Assembly: GCF_001988955.1 (NCBI RefSeq)
Contig: NZ_CP014263.1
Coordinates: 3,814,001 to 3,878,000 of the forward strand
DNA: 64,000 bases
Direction: 5' to 3'
DNA from: Spirosoma montaniterrae
Lineage (GTDB): Bacteria; Bacteroidota; Bacteroidia; Cytophagales; Spirosomataceae
Under the pieces are notes generated by a model. It was given only the letters and a program-made list of their open reading frames with translations, searched no databases and had not been told where the DNA came from. This document shows positions 15,957 through 24,714 of the stretch, one piece after another (the first letter of the stretch is position 1; the number at the start of each line of letters is the position of its first letter). The translations under genes were made by a program, and so were the position numbers.

Positions 15957-16798
15957 GGGCGGTGGGCATAGATGTTGAGTTGCAAATCCATCAGGTCGTT
16001 GCTCCGGTAGCGGTGGTTCACGAGTGGGCGGGTACGGGCCTGATTGCTGTCAATGTAATACCGAAATCCATTCTGTTCGAGCAGGTTAACGATACCTCCC
16101 AGTGTTTGCGGATGACCAATGTAGGCGTGGTATTCAATAAACAGATTTTGCACGTTTGTCAGGGCATCGTGGCAGTCGAGCAGCACGTCGGTTTCGGCCC
16201 CTTCGATGTCAATTTTCAGCATATCGACGCGGGTTTCGCGCAGCAACACGTCGCGCAACCGCACCGACGGCACCCGCCTGCGTCCAGCCTCCGAAAACAT
16301 GGATGCCGCGTCGGCCTCGCCCGTGCCGAAATCCAGCCCGTCGTCGTTTATCCAGACGGCTTTGTTGATAACCTCAACGCCCGTAATGCCGTTAGCCTGT
16401 AAGTTTCGGGTCAACACAGCCCCGATAGCCGGGTCAGCCTCGAATGCAACAATACGAGCCTGTGGGTATGTCTGCCGGAAATAAGCCAGACTGGTGCCGA
16501 TGTTGGCTCCACAGTCGATGATAAGCGGTTGGGGTGTCGTGGTGTTGAACTGGTAGGATTCGTCGGCAAAAATCTCTTTAAACTGCCACACAAATGACAA
16601 GGCATCAGGTACGTCAAAACGATAGCGCAAAAACGGAATCACGCCCGACTGATGGCGTGGGCGGTTGGCGTAGCGTAGAAACAGCCACAACAGCCGCCGA
16701 CCATTGGCTGTTTGCAATGCCCGATATAGATTGGTAAAGAGGTATTTAAAAAGCCACATGCAGAAAATAGGTATTTCAGTATGGTCGTAATGATGCAC
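15953..16798 (-). CDS. FkbM-family methyltransferase
   Basis: 281 residues. The SAM-binding motif IIDCGANIGTSLAYFRQTYP, then VVAFEADPAIGAVLTRNLQ, VDMLKIDIEGAETDVLLDC and NLFIEYHAYIGHPQ follow the FkbM domain closely. Such enzymes O-methylate sugars or other small groups on glycans and natural products. The N-terminus (FCMWLFKYLFTNLYRAL) is hydrophobic and may touch the membrane. It is the first gene of the FkbM-GT4-GT2 unit, with a 4-base overlap to the GT4 gene. The predicted start at 16798 is the only ATG before the conserved region that keeps this helix. Confidence 0.85.
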   Translation of the reverse strand: MHHYDHTEIPIFCMWLFKYLFTNLYRALQTANGRRLLWLFLRYANRPRHQSGVIPFLRYRFDVPDALSFVWQFKEIFADESYQFNTTTPQPLIIDCGANIGTSLAYFRQTYPQARIVAFEADPAIGAVLTRNLQANGITGVEVINKAVWINDDGLDFGTGEADAASMFSEAGRRRVPSVRLRDVLLRETRVDMLKIDIEGAETDVLLDCHDALTNVQNLFIEYHAYIGHPQTLGGIVNLLEQNGFRYYIDSNQARTRPLVNHRYRSNDLMDLQLNIYAHRP

Positions 16799-16810
16799 CT
16801 AACTGCAAAC

Positions 16811-17653
16811 TTACTGACCGCATTGCTTTAGCAGCAGTTCGCTGTTTTTGGCATAGGCATCGTCGCCTGCTTTTTTCGCCATGTCGAGCGACTGGAGGGC
16901 GTCGGCGCGGGCGGTTTTGCAGTCGCCCGATTTGGCGGCAATTTTGGCGCGTAAGTAATAGGTCCAGTATTTCTGGTCGGCTTCTACCACTTTGTTGGCC
17001 CAGGCCATGGCCTGTTTCAGGTCGCGGTTGGTTTCGTAGTAATAGTCAGCAGCGGCCATCAGCACGCCCGGCTTGGCATCGGCTTTGGCAGTCTGTTCGG
17101 CAATTTGCGCCATGATGCGAGCGTCTGGGTCGTGTTTGATGGGCAGCTTCGCCACCATGTTTTCCCAACGCAGCGTCAGGTTAGCCGAGGTGGGCGTGAA
17201 GTCCGTAAACTCATAGGTCAAATTTTCGGTCGGCACAGTCGCTTTCTCGATCTTCACCGTAAAACGGGCGACATCGTTGGCGTCTTTGTACGAATACGCG
17301 CCGAATACGTTAGCATCTTTGTTAACGATAAACGTAAATTCGGTCTCGTTTGGAATAGAATACAGGCCATAACGCCCCGCCGGAATCGATTTTCCGGCAA
17401 TCTGCATTTCTTCCGACAGCACGAGGTTAGTGGCTTTGTTGGCTCCGGCCCGCCATACTTTGCCGTAGGGCACGCGGTCGCCGAACATAACCCGGCCTTT
17501 GAGCGATGGTCGCCCGTACTCGACTGTTACGGTGCCTAACCCGATTTGCTGCGAAACCGTAGCCTGCGGGCTGGCAGATGGCGTCTGAATCTGCGCCTGT
17601 GTGGTGGTGATGGCAGCGGCAACAAACGCCACCGAAAGCAAACGTGCTGTCAT
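16811..17653 (-). CDS. DUF2911 domain protein
   Basis: A 280-residue exported protein. A signal peptide ends near TTTQAQ (residue 21). It is followed by the DUF2911 domain: SQQIGLGTVTVEYGRPSLKGR, PYGKVWRAGANKATNLVLSE, IPAGRYGLYSIPNETEFTFI. The C-terminal third (about 190-280) has helical TPR-like repeats (AADYYYETNRDLKQAMAWA...YYLRAKIAAKSGDC). The function of DUF2911 is not known; it is common in Bacteroidota periplasm. A near-consensus -7 TAATCTTG lies about 30 bases upstream. It stands alone between the FkbM gene and the toxin-antitoxin pair. Confidence 0.8.
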   Translation of the reverse strand: MTARLLSVAFVAAAITTTQAQIQTPSASPQATVSQQIGLGTVTVEYGRPSLKGRVMFGDRVPYGKVWRAGANKATNLVLSEEMQIAGKSIPAGRYGLYSIPNETEFTFIVNKDANVFGAYSYKDANDVARFTVKIEKATVPTENLTYEFTDFTPTSANLTLRWENMVAKLPIKHDPDARIMAQIAEQTAKADAKPGVLMAAADYYYETNRDLKQAMAWANKVVEADQKYWTYYLRAKIAAKSGDCKTARADALQSLDMAKKAGDDAYAKNSELLLKQCGQ

Positions 17654-17718
17654 AGTGTTGTGAAGGGGGTTTTATTTTTAGTGCAAGATTACGGAGTTAT
17701 TACGGTTTACGACTTTCG

Positions 17719-18033
17719 TTAAGCTGCTTGCCTGTTAAGTGGCTCACTTACGAACCGACGAATAGAGTCCCGGTCAACCGTCCGCTCTGCGTGCCACAAT
17801 TCGTAATTCTTCTGCAAATTAATCCAGAATTGGGGCGTGTTCCCGAAAGCTATAGCGAGTTTTACGGCTAATTCCGGGCTAATACCCGCATGTTCATTCA
17901 CAATAACCGACAAATTTGCCCGCGCCATATTTAAGCCTTTTGCTACTTCGGTAATGGTCAGGCCGCGTTCTTTAATAAAGTCTTCCCGTAAGATTTCGCC
18001 AGGATGGCTCGGTGGCAAATTTCGTTTCAACAT
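17719..18033 (-). CDS. higA: HigA-family antitoxin
   Basis: A 104-residue XRE-type helix-turn-helix protein: PPSHPGEILREDFIKERGLTI, VAKGLNMARANLSVIVNEHAGI, AVKLAIAFGNTPQFWINLQ. This is the VapI/HigA signature. It neutralises the HigB toxin encoded 14 bases upstream and normally represses the operon together with it. A dyad in the promoter (18319-18342) is the probable binding site. Toxin-first order is the usual HigBA arrangement. Confidence 0.92.
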   Translation of the reverse strand: MLKRNLPPSHPGEILREDFIKERGLTITEVAKGLNMARANLSVIVNEHAGISPELAVKLAIAFGNTPQFWINLQKNYELWHAERTVDRDSIRRFVSEPLNRQAA

Positions 18034-18047
18034 AATTGAGTTATGAT

Positions 18048-18308
18048 TTAGTGGTAATCTACATAGTTAACGTCGTGTACATCACCCTTATCAAAGCGAA
18101 AAATAAGTTTATAGTTGGCACTGACATGAATAGCCCAGTAATCGGTCATATCGCCGGAACCCAGTTGCACTATATCGTCAACCGATGAAACGGCATCCAA
18201 CGATGTCAGCAAACGGGCAATTTTTTTCAAATAAGCTGGGGGCAATTTTGCTCCATTACCTTCTTCATAGTAAAGTCGTAAACCTTTATGGTGTATCGAG
18301 CAAATCAT
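18048..18308 (-). CDS. higB: HigB/RelE-family toxin
   Basis: 86 residues from ATG 18306-18308; an in-frame GTG directly before it is less likely. It matches HigB: IHHKGLRLYYEEGNGAKLPPAYLKKIARLL, then DYWAIHVSANYKLIFRFDKGDVHDVNYVDYH. HigB toxins are ribosome-dependent mRNA endonucleases of the RelE superfamily. It is slightly shorter than typical HigB, lacking part of the loop before the central strand. The promoter's -7 element ends only 5 bases before the start codon, so the transcript probably has almost no leader. Confidence 0.88.
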   Translation of the reverse strand: MICSIHHKGLRLYYEEGNGAKLPPAYLKKIARLLTSLDAVSSVDDIVQLGSGDMTDYWAIHVSANYKLIFRFDKGDVHDVNYVDYH

Positions 18309-18313
18309 CACTA

Positions 18314-18344
18314 CAAATGTAATGTGTATTGTTACGCATTACAA
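18314..18344 (-). promoter_or_regulatory. higBA promoter overlapped by an operator dyad
   Basis: Minus strand TTG (18342-18344), 20 bases, TACATTTG (18314-18321), the same spacing as the rlpA promoter. A 24-bp dyad at 18319-18342 (arms gtaatg/cattac plus inner gta/tac, 9 of 12 pairs) fills the spacer, as expected for autorepression by HigA. Confidence 0.75.
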
Positions 18345-18500
18345 GCTGATTTAAAGCCACATTTGTAGCCAATAAGTAGTTGATACAGAATACTTCACCA
18401 AACCTTTCTGCGGCAGACGCCCCTTTTTCCCAAATTTTTGATAATCTTGCCCTGTCGTTCAGACACCTGCACAACCTGAAGCCATTCTGGCCTGCTATTC

Positions 18501-21500
18501 ATGAAAGAGTATATCCGTCCAATTAAACGCCTGCTCGTTGCCAACCGGGGCGAAATTGCCATCCGCATCATGCGGGCCGCCACCGAACTCGGCATTACCA
18601 CCGTTGCCGTTTACACCTACGAAGACCGCTATTCGCTGCACCGCTACAAGGCCGACGAAGCCTACCAGATTGGCCGCGACGAAGACCCGCTCAAACCTTA
18701 TCTCGACGTTGATGGCCTGATTTTACTGGCAAAACGACAAAAAATCGACGCTATCCACCCCGGCTACGGCTTTCTGTCGGAGAATGTGAAACTGGCCCGG
18801 CGATGCCGCGAAGAGGGCATTATTTTTGTTGGACCCTCGCCCGAAGCAATGGACGCGCTCGGCGATAAGGTGCGGGCTAAAAACCTCGCTACCAAAGCCG
18901 GGGTGCCGCTCATCCCCGATTCGCGGGAGGAAAACATGTCGCCGGAGCGGGCAAAAGAAGAAGCCGAACGCATCGGATTTCCCGTCATGGTGAAGGCTGC
19001 TGCCGGGGGCGGTGGGCGCGGAATGCGCGTAGTACGCAACGCCGACGATTTTGAGAAAGCCTTTACTGAAGCTAAAAACGAAGCCAAAAACGCGTTTGGC
19101 GACGATACCATTTTCCTCGAAAAATTCATCGAAGACCCTAAGCACATCGAGGTGCAGTTGCTGGGCGATACGCACGGCAACCTGATTCACCTCTATGAAC
19201 GTGACTGCTCGGTGCAACGGCGGTTTCAGAAGGTAGTTGAAGTGGCTCCGTCGTTTGGCCTGCGGCAGGAAACGAAACAGAAATTGTATGACTACGCGCT
19301 GCAATTGGGCCGCGCCGTGAATTATTCCAACGCCGGTACGGTCGAGTTTCTGGTCGATAAAAACGAGAACATTTACTTCATCGAAGTTAACCCGCGCATT
19401 CAGGTTGAACACACGATTACGGAAGAAGTAACGGGTATCGACATTGTCAGAACGCAGATTCTGATTGCGATGGGCTATCAGTTGTCCGACAACGGCATCT
19501 ACATTAACCATCAGGACGAGGTACCGCTCAACGGTTACGCCATTCAGTGCCGCATCACCACCGAAGACCCTACCAACGGCTTCAAACCCGATTTCGGCAC
19601 CATCATCGCTTACCGCAACGCTGCGGGCTTTGGCATCCGGCTCGACGAAGGCAGCAGCTACGCGGGCATGAAAATTTCGCCCTACTTCGATTCGATGATT
19701 GTGAAAGTTTCGGCGCGGGGCCGCACCCTCAAAGGAGCTACCCAACGCCTGACGCGGGCATTAGTCGAGTTCCGAATCCGGGGCGTTAAAACCAACATCG
19801 GCTTTTTGCTGAACGTAATCAGCCATCCCATTTTTCAGCGGGGCGAAGCGCGGGTATCGTTCATCGAGAACCATCCCGAACTGTTTCAGCTTCGGCAGGT
19901 GCAGGACCGTTCGACGCGGGTACTCAATTATCTCGGCGAAGTGATTGTAAACGGTAATCCTGAAGTAAAAAAGCGCGATGACAGCAAGGTATTCCGCACG
20001 CCCGTTGTGCCAGCCTTCGACACCTACAGCCCCTACCCGTCGGGCAACCGCGACCGACTAAAAGAGCTAGGCCGTGAGGGGTTTGTGCAGTGGGTGACAG
20101 ACCAGAAACGGGTTTTATACACCGATACTACCTTCCGCGACGGACACCAGTCGCTGCTGGCGACGCGCGTCAGAACGCAGGATTTGATGAAAGTGGCCGA
20201 AGGGTTCGCCAAAGCGCACCCTGAACTGTTTTCGATGGAAGTCTGGGGCGGTGCCACCTTCGACGTAGCCATGCGGTTTCTGTACGAAAGTCCCTGGAAA
20301 CGGCTCGAAGCCATGCGCGAGGCCATGCCCAACATGCTGTTGCAAATGCTGTTTCGCGGCTCCAACGCCGTCGGCTACTCGGCTTACCCGGATAACCTGA
20401 TCGAAAAATTCGTGGAGAAATCGTGGGAAACGGGCATCGACGTGTTCCGCATTTTCGACTCGCTGAACTGGATCGAAGCGATGAAAGTAAGCATCCGGGC
20501 CGTTCGCGAACGCACCGATGCCCTCTGCGAAGCCGCCATCTGCTACACCGGCGATTTGCATACATCGCAAAAATACACCCTCCAATATTACCTCGATCTG
20601 GCCCGACAGTTGGAAGATGAAGGGGCGCATCTGCTGTGCATCAAAGACATGGCCGGGCTGCTGAAACCGCTGGCGGCCAACACATTAGTTACGGAACTGA
20701 AGAAAGCCGTTGCCATCCCGATTCACCTGCATACGCACGACACGGCGGGCATTCAGGCCGCAACCTACCTCAACGCCATCAACGCCAACGTCGATATTGT
20801 CGATTGTGCGCTGGGTGCACTATCGGGTCTGACGTCGCAGCCGAATTTTAACTCGGTAGTGGCGATGATGCAGGGCCACGAACGTGAATGCCCGATTAAT
20901 TTGCCCTCGCTGAATGCTTATTCGAACTACTGGGAAGACGTGCGCGAATACTACTACCCCTTCGAGAGTGGTATGAAAGCGGGCAGCGCGGAGGTCTACG
21001 AAAACGAAATTCCGGGCGGGCAGTACTCCAACCTCAAACCGCAGGCCATTGCCACCGGATTGGGCGATAAATTCGAGACGCTGAAGAAAAACTACGTGAT
21101 TGCCAATCAGTTGTTCGGCGATATTGTGAAGGTAACGCCCTCGTCAAAAGTAGTGGGCGACATGGCGATTTTTATGACCGCCAACAACCTCACCGCGCAG
21201 GACATCACGGAGCGGGGCGAGTCGCTGGCGTTCCCCGAATCGGTGAAGGGTTTCTTCAAGGGCGAACTGGGTCAGCCTGTCGGTGGTTTCCCGGCAGACG
21301 TGCAGCGGGCCGTGCTGAAAGGCGAACAGCCGATTACGGGTCGGCCCAACGAACACCTGAAACCGATTGATTTCGACGCTGATTACAAAGCCTTTACCGA
21401 AAAATATCCGCACAGTGACGGATTCGTCGATTATTTGTCGTACCAGATGTACCCCAAAGTCTACGATGAATATTACCGGGCTAATCAGCAGTACGGCGAC

Positions 21501-21944
21501 GTGAGCGTGATTCCGACACCTGCGTTTTTCTACGGTCTGAAAGAAGGGGAAGAGATTCTGATTCAGATTGAACCGGGCAAGAGCATTCTGGTACGGCTAC
21601 TGTTTATGTCGGAACCGGATGCATTCGGAATGCGAACCATTACGTTTGAACTGAACGGACAAAGCCGGCAGGTGCAGGTGCGCGATAAAGCCTCGAAGGT
21701 CGAGAAAGTGCAAAACGCCAAAGTTGGCAAACCCGGCGACGTGGGTGCGCCGTTGCAGGGCCGCCTGACGCGCATTCTGGTCAAACCCGGCGACACGGTA
21801 AAGAAAAATCAACCGCTCTTTGTGATCGAAGCCATGAAAATGGAAAGTATCGTCTCAGCTCCGAAAGAAGGAAAGGTCTCGAAGATTGTACTCGGCGAAA
21901 ACGTCACCGTCGAGCAGGACGACTGGGTAGTGGAATTGTCGTAA
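18501..21944 (+). CDS. pyc: Pyruvate carboxylase
   Basis: A 1147-residue single-chain enzyme that converts pyruvate, bicarbonate and ATP into oxaloacetate. Biotin carboxylase: residues 8-460 (LLVANRGEIAIRIMRAA, AAGGGGRGMRVV, FIEVNPRIQVEHTITEEVTG). Carboxyltransferase: about 530-810 (TTFRDGHQSLLATRVRTQDL, HLHTHDTAG, the metal-binding motif). Conserved tail region, then the biotinyl domain with AMKMES; Lys1113 carries biotin. Full length and no broken motif, so an active anaplerotic enzyme is expected. A near-consensus -7 TAATCTTG (18442-18449) lies upstream and a strong terminator follows at once. Confidence 0.97.
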   Translation: MKEYIRPIKRLLVANRGEIAIRIMRAATELGITTVAVYTYEDRYSLHRYKADEAYQIGRDEDPLKPYLDVDGLILLAKRQKIDAIHPGYGFLSENVKLARRCREEGIIFVGPSPEAMDALGDKVRAKNLATKAGVPLIPDSREENMSPERAKEEAERIGFPVMVKAAAGGGGRGMRVVRNADDFEKAFTEAKNEAKNAFGDDTIFLEKFIEDPKHIEVQLLGDTHGNLIHLYERDCSVQRRFQKVVEVAPSFGLRQETKQKLYDYALQLGRAVNYSNAGTVEFLVDKNENIYFIEVNPRIQVEHTITEEVTGIDIVRTQILIAMGYQLSDNGIYINHQDEVPLNGYAIQCRITTEDPTNGFKPDFGTIIAYRNAAGFGIRLDEGSSYAGMKISPYFDSMIVKVSARGRTLKGATQRLTRALVEFRIRGVKTNIGFLLNVISHPIFQRGEARVSFIENHPELFQLRQVQDRSTRVLNYLGEVIVNGNPEVKKRDDSKVFRTPVVPAFDTYSPYPSGNRDRLKELGREGFVQWVTDQKRVLYTDTTFRDGHQSLLATRVRTQDLMKVAEGFAKAHPELFSMEVWGGATFDVAMRFLYESPWKRLEAMREAMPNMLLQMLFRGSNAVGYSAYPDNLIEKFVEKSWETGIDVFRIFDSLNWIEAMKVSIRAVRERTDALCEAAICYTGDLHTSQKYTLQYYLDLARQLEDEGAHLLCIKDMAGLLKPLAANTLVTELKKAVAIPIHLHTHDTAGIQAATYLNAINANVDIVDCALGALSGLTSQPNFNSVVAMMQGHERECPINLPSLNAYSNYWEDVREYYYPFESGMKAGSAEVYENEIPGGQYSNLKPQAIATGLGDKFETLKKNYVIANQLFGDIVKVTPSSKVVGDMAIFMTANNLTAQDITERGESLAFPESVKGFFKGELGQPVGGFPADVQRAVLKGEQPITGRPNEHLKPIDFDADYKAFTEKYPHSDGFVDYLSYQMYPKVYDEYYRANQQYGDVSVIPTPAFFYGLKEGEEILIQIEPGKSILVRLLFMSEPDAFGMRTITFELNGQSRQVQVRDKASKVEKVQNAKVGKPGDVGAPLQGRLTRILVKPGDTVKKNQPLFVIEAMKMESIVSAPKEGKVSKIVLGENVTVEQDDWVVELS

Positions 21945-21945
21945 G

Positions 21946-21974
21946 AAGAAGGCTCCTCAGCAGGAGCCTTCTTT
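21946..21974 (+). terminator. Rho-independent terminator of pyc
   Basis: A perfect 12-bp stem (aagaaggctcct / aggagccttctt) with a 4-base loop and a T-run, starting right after the stop codon. The A-run on the other side may also terminate the convergent desaturase-like gene. Confidence 0.9.
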
Positions 21975-21977
21975 GTT

Positions 21978-22697
21978 TCATTCCCGGTGAACGTCCCGAA
22001 AGCGCAGCATGTCGCCTAACCGAAGCTCTTTTTCCTCATCGAAGCCGCAGGTCGAGCGAAATTCCTTCGGGTTCTGATACGTGCCGAACAGCATGTCCCA
22101 CCAGACAATGTCGCCGTAGTTGCTGGTATGCTTTTCGTATTCGTGATGGATTCGATGCATTTCGGGTCGCTGAAATATGTAGCCGACCCACTGCGGAGTT
22201 TTTACGTTTGTGTGATAAAAAAACTCGCCCAATGCCGTGCAAAGCGTATAAATAGCTCCCGCTTCAGCGTTCAGACCGAGTAACGTATAAACCAGCAGCG
22301 TGCCGATGACGGAGTTGACCGTCATTTCGAGCGGGTGCTTATAAAACGACGTGATGACCTCCAGTCGTTGCGGGCTGTGGTGTATTTGGTGAAAGTGTGT
22401 CCACAGAAAATCGACCGTATGCCGCCAACGATGCCACCAGTAAAAGATGAACGTAGCGATAACGTAGGCAATCACACCCCCGCCTGCGTTGCCAACGTGA
22501 TTGGAAAGGTGAAATAGCGAATAGGCAGAGAGCCATTTTTCCCACGTAAACCCGGCTACGACCACCACCATCAACTGCACAAAGTTGATAGCCAGTACAC
22601 GTATTGTCCAGGTAGGCACGGTCGGGAGTTTCCAGCCGGGAAAGAGCCGTTCGAGCAAAAAACAGAAAGCGAAAATCGCGAAAATAACGGGTAACAT
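21978..22697 (-). CDS. Sterol desaturase / fatty acid hydroxylase family membrane protein
   Basis: A 239-residue integral membrane di-iron protein. Histidine boxes: HRWRH, HFHQIHH, and HRIHHEYEKHTSNYGD near residue 185-200. Several hydrophobic helices surround them. Members hydroxylate or desaturate lipids such as fatty acids, carotenoids or sterol-like compounds using oxygen; the exact substrate is not visible. Convergent with pyc. From 22698 to 22884 there is only a spacer without a recognisable gene. Confidence 0.85.
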   Translation of the reverse strand: MLPVIFAIFAFCFLLERLFPGWKLPTVPTWTIRVLAINFVQLMVVVVAGFTWEKWLSAYSLFHLSNHVGNAGGGVIAYVIATFIFYWWHRWRHTVDFLWTHFHQIHHSPQRLEVITSFYKHPLEMTVNSVIGTLLVYTLLGLNAEAGAIYTLCTALGEFFYHTNVKTPQWVGYIFQRPEMHRIHHEYEKHTSNYGDIVWWDMLFGTYQNPKEFRSTCGFDEEKELRLGDMLRFRDVHRE

Positions 22698-22884
22698 AGC
22701 CGTTGGGGTTTATGTAAAACAATACCCCAAAGCAAACGCCTGTCTCCTGCCAAAATATTGACCTATATCAATTTCTATTCAGGTTCGACGCCTACTCAAC
22801 CCGCCCGAAAACACCAAGGAAATCGCTGAGCAGTAGTGAAATTGTCGTAACTTACCTTGCTAAACCAAAACGTCTGCAAATCTG

Positions 22885-23286
22885 ATGGAAAACCAACCGC
22901 CTACCCCCCCACCCTACTCACCCGTTCCGACCGGCCCCGCGCCCCTGAACCAATCCGACGAGCGGATGTGGGCCATGCTCGCGCATCTGAGTGCGCTAAC
23001 CGGCCTCTTTACCGTTGTTGGCAGCGTTGTTGGGCCGCTGATTGTGTGGCAGGTGCAGAAAGAACGGTCGGCTTTTGTGGATTTTCACGGCAAGGAAGCC
23101 CTGAATTTCAACATCACCATTGCCATAGCGTCGGCCATTTCGTTTGTGCTGTTTCTGCTGCTTGTGGGCTTTGTGCTGATCTGGATTGTGGGAGCGGTAT
23201 GGCTGATTTTTACGCTTATTGCCGCCGTAAAAGCCAATAACGGCGAATATTATCGTTACCCGTTGACGTTTCGGTTCGTGAAATAG
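22885..23286 (+). CDS. DUF4870 domain membrane protein
   Basis: 133 residues. A Pro-rich N-terminus (NQPPTPPPYSPVPTGPAP) is followed by DERMWAMLAHLSALTG, three transmembrane helices (LFTVVGSVVGPLIVWQV, ISFVLFLLLVGFVLIWI, VGAVWLIFTLIAAVKA) and NNGEYYRYPLTFRFVK. This is the DUF4870 (Tic20-like) pattern. Function unknown; the four-helix fold resembles small import or translocation components, but this is not evidence of such a role. Confidence 0.85.
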   Translation: MENQPPTPPPYSPVPTGPAPLNQSDERMWAMLAHLSALTGLFTVVGSVVGPLIVWQVQKERSAFVDFHGKEALNFNITIAIASAISFVLFLLLVGFVLIWIVGAVWLIFTLIAAVKANNGEYYRYPLTFRFVK

Positions 23287-23295
23287 TCAACGAAA

Positions 23296-23877
23296 TCATA
23301 ACCACGGTCTTCGGGTTTTGAACGACTTCTTTAAGCCGGTAATTAACAGAAACGCGCCCAGCAAACCGAAGATGATTGCCAGCGTATTGATCTGAAAAAT
23401 AGCAAAAACAACGGCCAGCAGTATTACGAAAAACGACGCTTTCAGCTTCCAGCTAATCCGCTGCCACCAGTTCAGTTCTTCGCGCAACGGTAGCCCCAGC
23501 TCCTCCCGAATTCGGTTGCCTAATCGGAGTTGCTTTTTGGGTTTGGGGCCGGGGCCATCGGGCCGCTGAACAGTTTGAACCGGCGTAGCCAGCATCGATT
23601 GTACCCGCTGCATGCGCTGTTGTACGATTCTATTGGTTACCGCAACGGGCCGGGTGGCAGTACTCGCTACCAGTGCAACCTCCTGGCTGTCACGGGCTGG
23701 CTCGACATTTTCAGCAAAAAGCGTATCAGCGGAGCTATCAGACGTTGCCCTCGCAGGTGGTGTGGCAGGTAGCCGGGCCGCTGTGTGGGGTGTTCGTTGA
23801 AAATACCCGACAGGACGGTGGCAGGCAGAACAAAAAAGGCATGACGCAATAGCAAAGGCGGCAATCGACTGTTTCAT
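23296..23877 (-). CDS. Hypothetical lipoprotein with C-terminal membrane helices
   Basis: A 193-residue protein of no recognised family. A lipobox (CLFCSAC, residues 13-19) follows the signal sequence. The middle (20-115) is low-complexity and Ala/Pro/Thr-rich, with a basic stretch (RPDGPGPKPKKQLRLGNRI). Residues 140-185 hold two adjacent hydrophobic helices (ASFFVILLAVVFAIF, LAIIFGLLGAFLLITGL) ending in a basic tail. The layout is common among small Bacteroidota envelope proteins. It converges with the DUF4870 gene, separated by only 9 bases. Confidence 0.6.
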   Translation of the reverse strand: MKQSIAAFAIASCLFCSACHRPVGYFQRTPHTAARLPATPPARATSDSSADTLFAENVEPARDSQEVALVASTATRPVAVTNRIVQQRMQRVQSMLATPVQTVQRPDGPGPKPKKQLRLGNRIREELGLPLREELNWWQRISWKLKASFFVILLAVVFAIFQINTLAIIFGLLGAFLLITGLKKSFKTRRPWL

Positions 23878-23985
23878 CAGGTTGGAGCAGACAGCAGGCG
23901 TTTTTTATCGCCCGCGCTGCCTGTAGAACGAACTGAAACGGCTGGTTTATATGAGCCTTTGCAAAAAGCCGTTCGGGTTTGTGCG

Positions 23986-23993
23986 TACCTTTG
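23986..23993 (+). promoter_or_regulatory. -7 element of the NUDIX gene
   Basis: TACCTTTG, a full consensus match, ending 4 bases before ATG 23998; the mRNA is therefore nearly leaderless. Confidence 0.6.
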
Positions 23994-23997
23994 CGGC

Positions 23998-24573
23998 ATG
24001 ATGCCCGATAACGACCCGCAACCCTGGCAGGTAGAACGCTCCGAATACGTTCATCAATTGCCGTGGTTTACTGTTCGCAAAGACGCCGTTCGGATGGCAA
24101 ACGGCGGCTACATTCCCGATTACTTTATTTTTGAGTATCCCGACTGGATCAACGTCGTAGCCGTAACGACCGATAATCGATTGGTGCTTATCCGCCAGTA
24201 TCGGCACGGTGCCAAAGATGTTCATTACGAACTCTGCGCCGGTGTTATCGACCGTAATGCTGACGGGCAAGCCGACGACCCACTGGAAACGGCCCGGCGC
24301 GAATTGCTCGAAGAAACCGGCTTCGGTGGAGGCCAATGGCAACTGCTGCTGACACTCTCGGCCAATCCGGGCACCCACGCTAACCGAACCTACTGTTATT
24401 TAGCCACGGGCGTTGAACTGCAACAAGCGCAAAATCTGGAAATTACCGAAGAAATTACCGTGCATTTAGTATCCCCAGAACGGGCTATGCAGATCATCGA
24501 ACAGGGCGAAATGCTGCAAGCCCTGCATGTGGCACCACTGCTCAAGCACTTGAACCTTCTGAACCGGGATTAG
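23998..24573 (+). CDS. NUDIX hydrolase
   Basis: 191 residues from ATG 23998, placed just after a -7 promoter element, which rules out the upstream in-frame codon at 23959. The fold resembles ADP-ribose/ADP-sugar pyrophosphatases: PWFTVRKDAVRMANG, YPDWINVVAVTTDNRLVLIRQYRHG, ELCAGVID, then the helix ETARRELLEETGFGGG. The NUDIX box (G-x5-E-x7-REUxEExGU) carries an insertion of about five residues (DRNADGQADD) between its glycine and first glutamate. The catalytic glutamates are kept. The last codons (LNRD-stop) lie inside a long inverted repeat. Confidence 0.88.
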   Translation: MMPDNDPQPWQVERSEYVHQLPWFTVRKDAVRMANGGYIPDYFIFEYPDWINVVAVTTDNRLVLIRQYRHGAKDVHYELCAGVIDRNADGQADDPLETARRELLEETGFGGGQWQLLLTLSANPGTHANRTYCYLATGVELQQAQNLEITEEITVHLVSPERAMQIIEQGEMLQALHVAPLLKHLNLLNRD

Positions 24574-24685
24574 CCAGGATTATCAAGATTAAACAGGATT
24601 CGACGCTTCGCTTGTTCGGGTTTATAAACAAGCGAAGCGTAAAATCTTGGGTAATCTTGATAATCCTGGCTAATCCCGGTTCAGA
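24558..24685. repeat. Giant inverted repeat with GGATTATCAAGATTA-type arms
   Basis: Outer arms of 34 bases (24558-24591 and 24652-24685) are perfect complements. Inside, acgcttcgcttgtt (24603-24616) and aacaagcgaagcgt (24627-24640) form a second perfect 14-bp stem. The left arm contains the stop codon of the NUDIX gene. The arms have internal period-like units (ggatt, gccaggatt, caagatt). Confidence 0.9.
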
Positions 24686-24714
24686 CTCCTGGTCCTGACA
24701 AACTTTAGTTAAAC

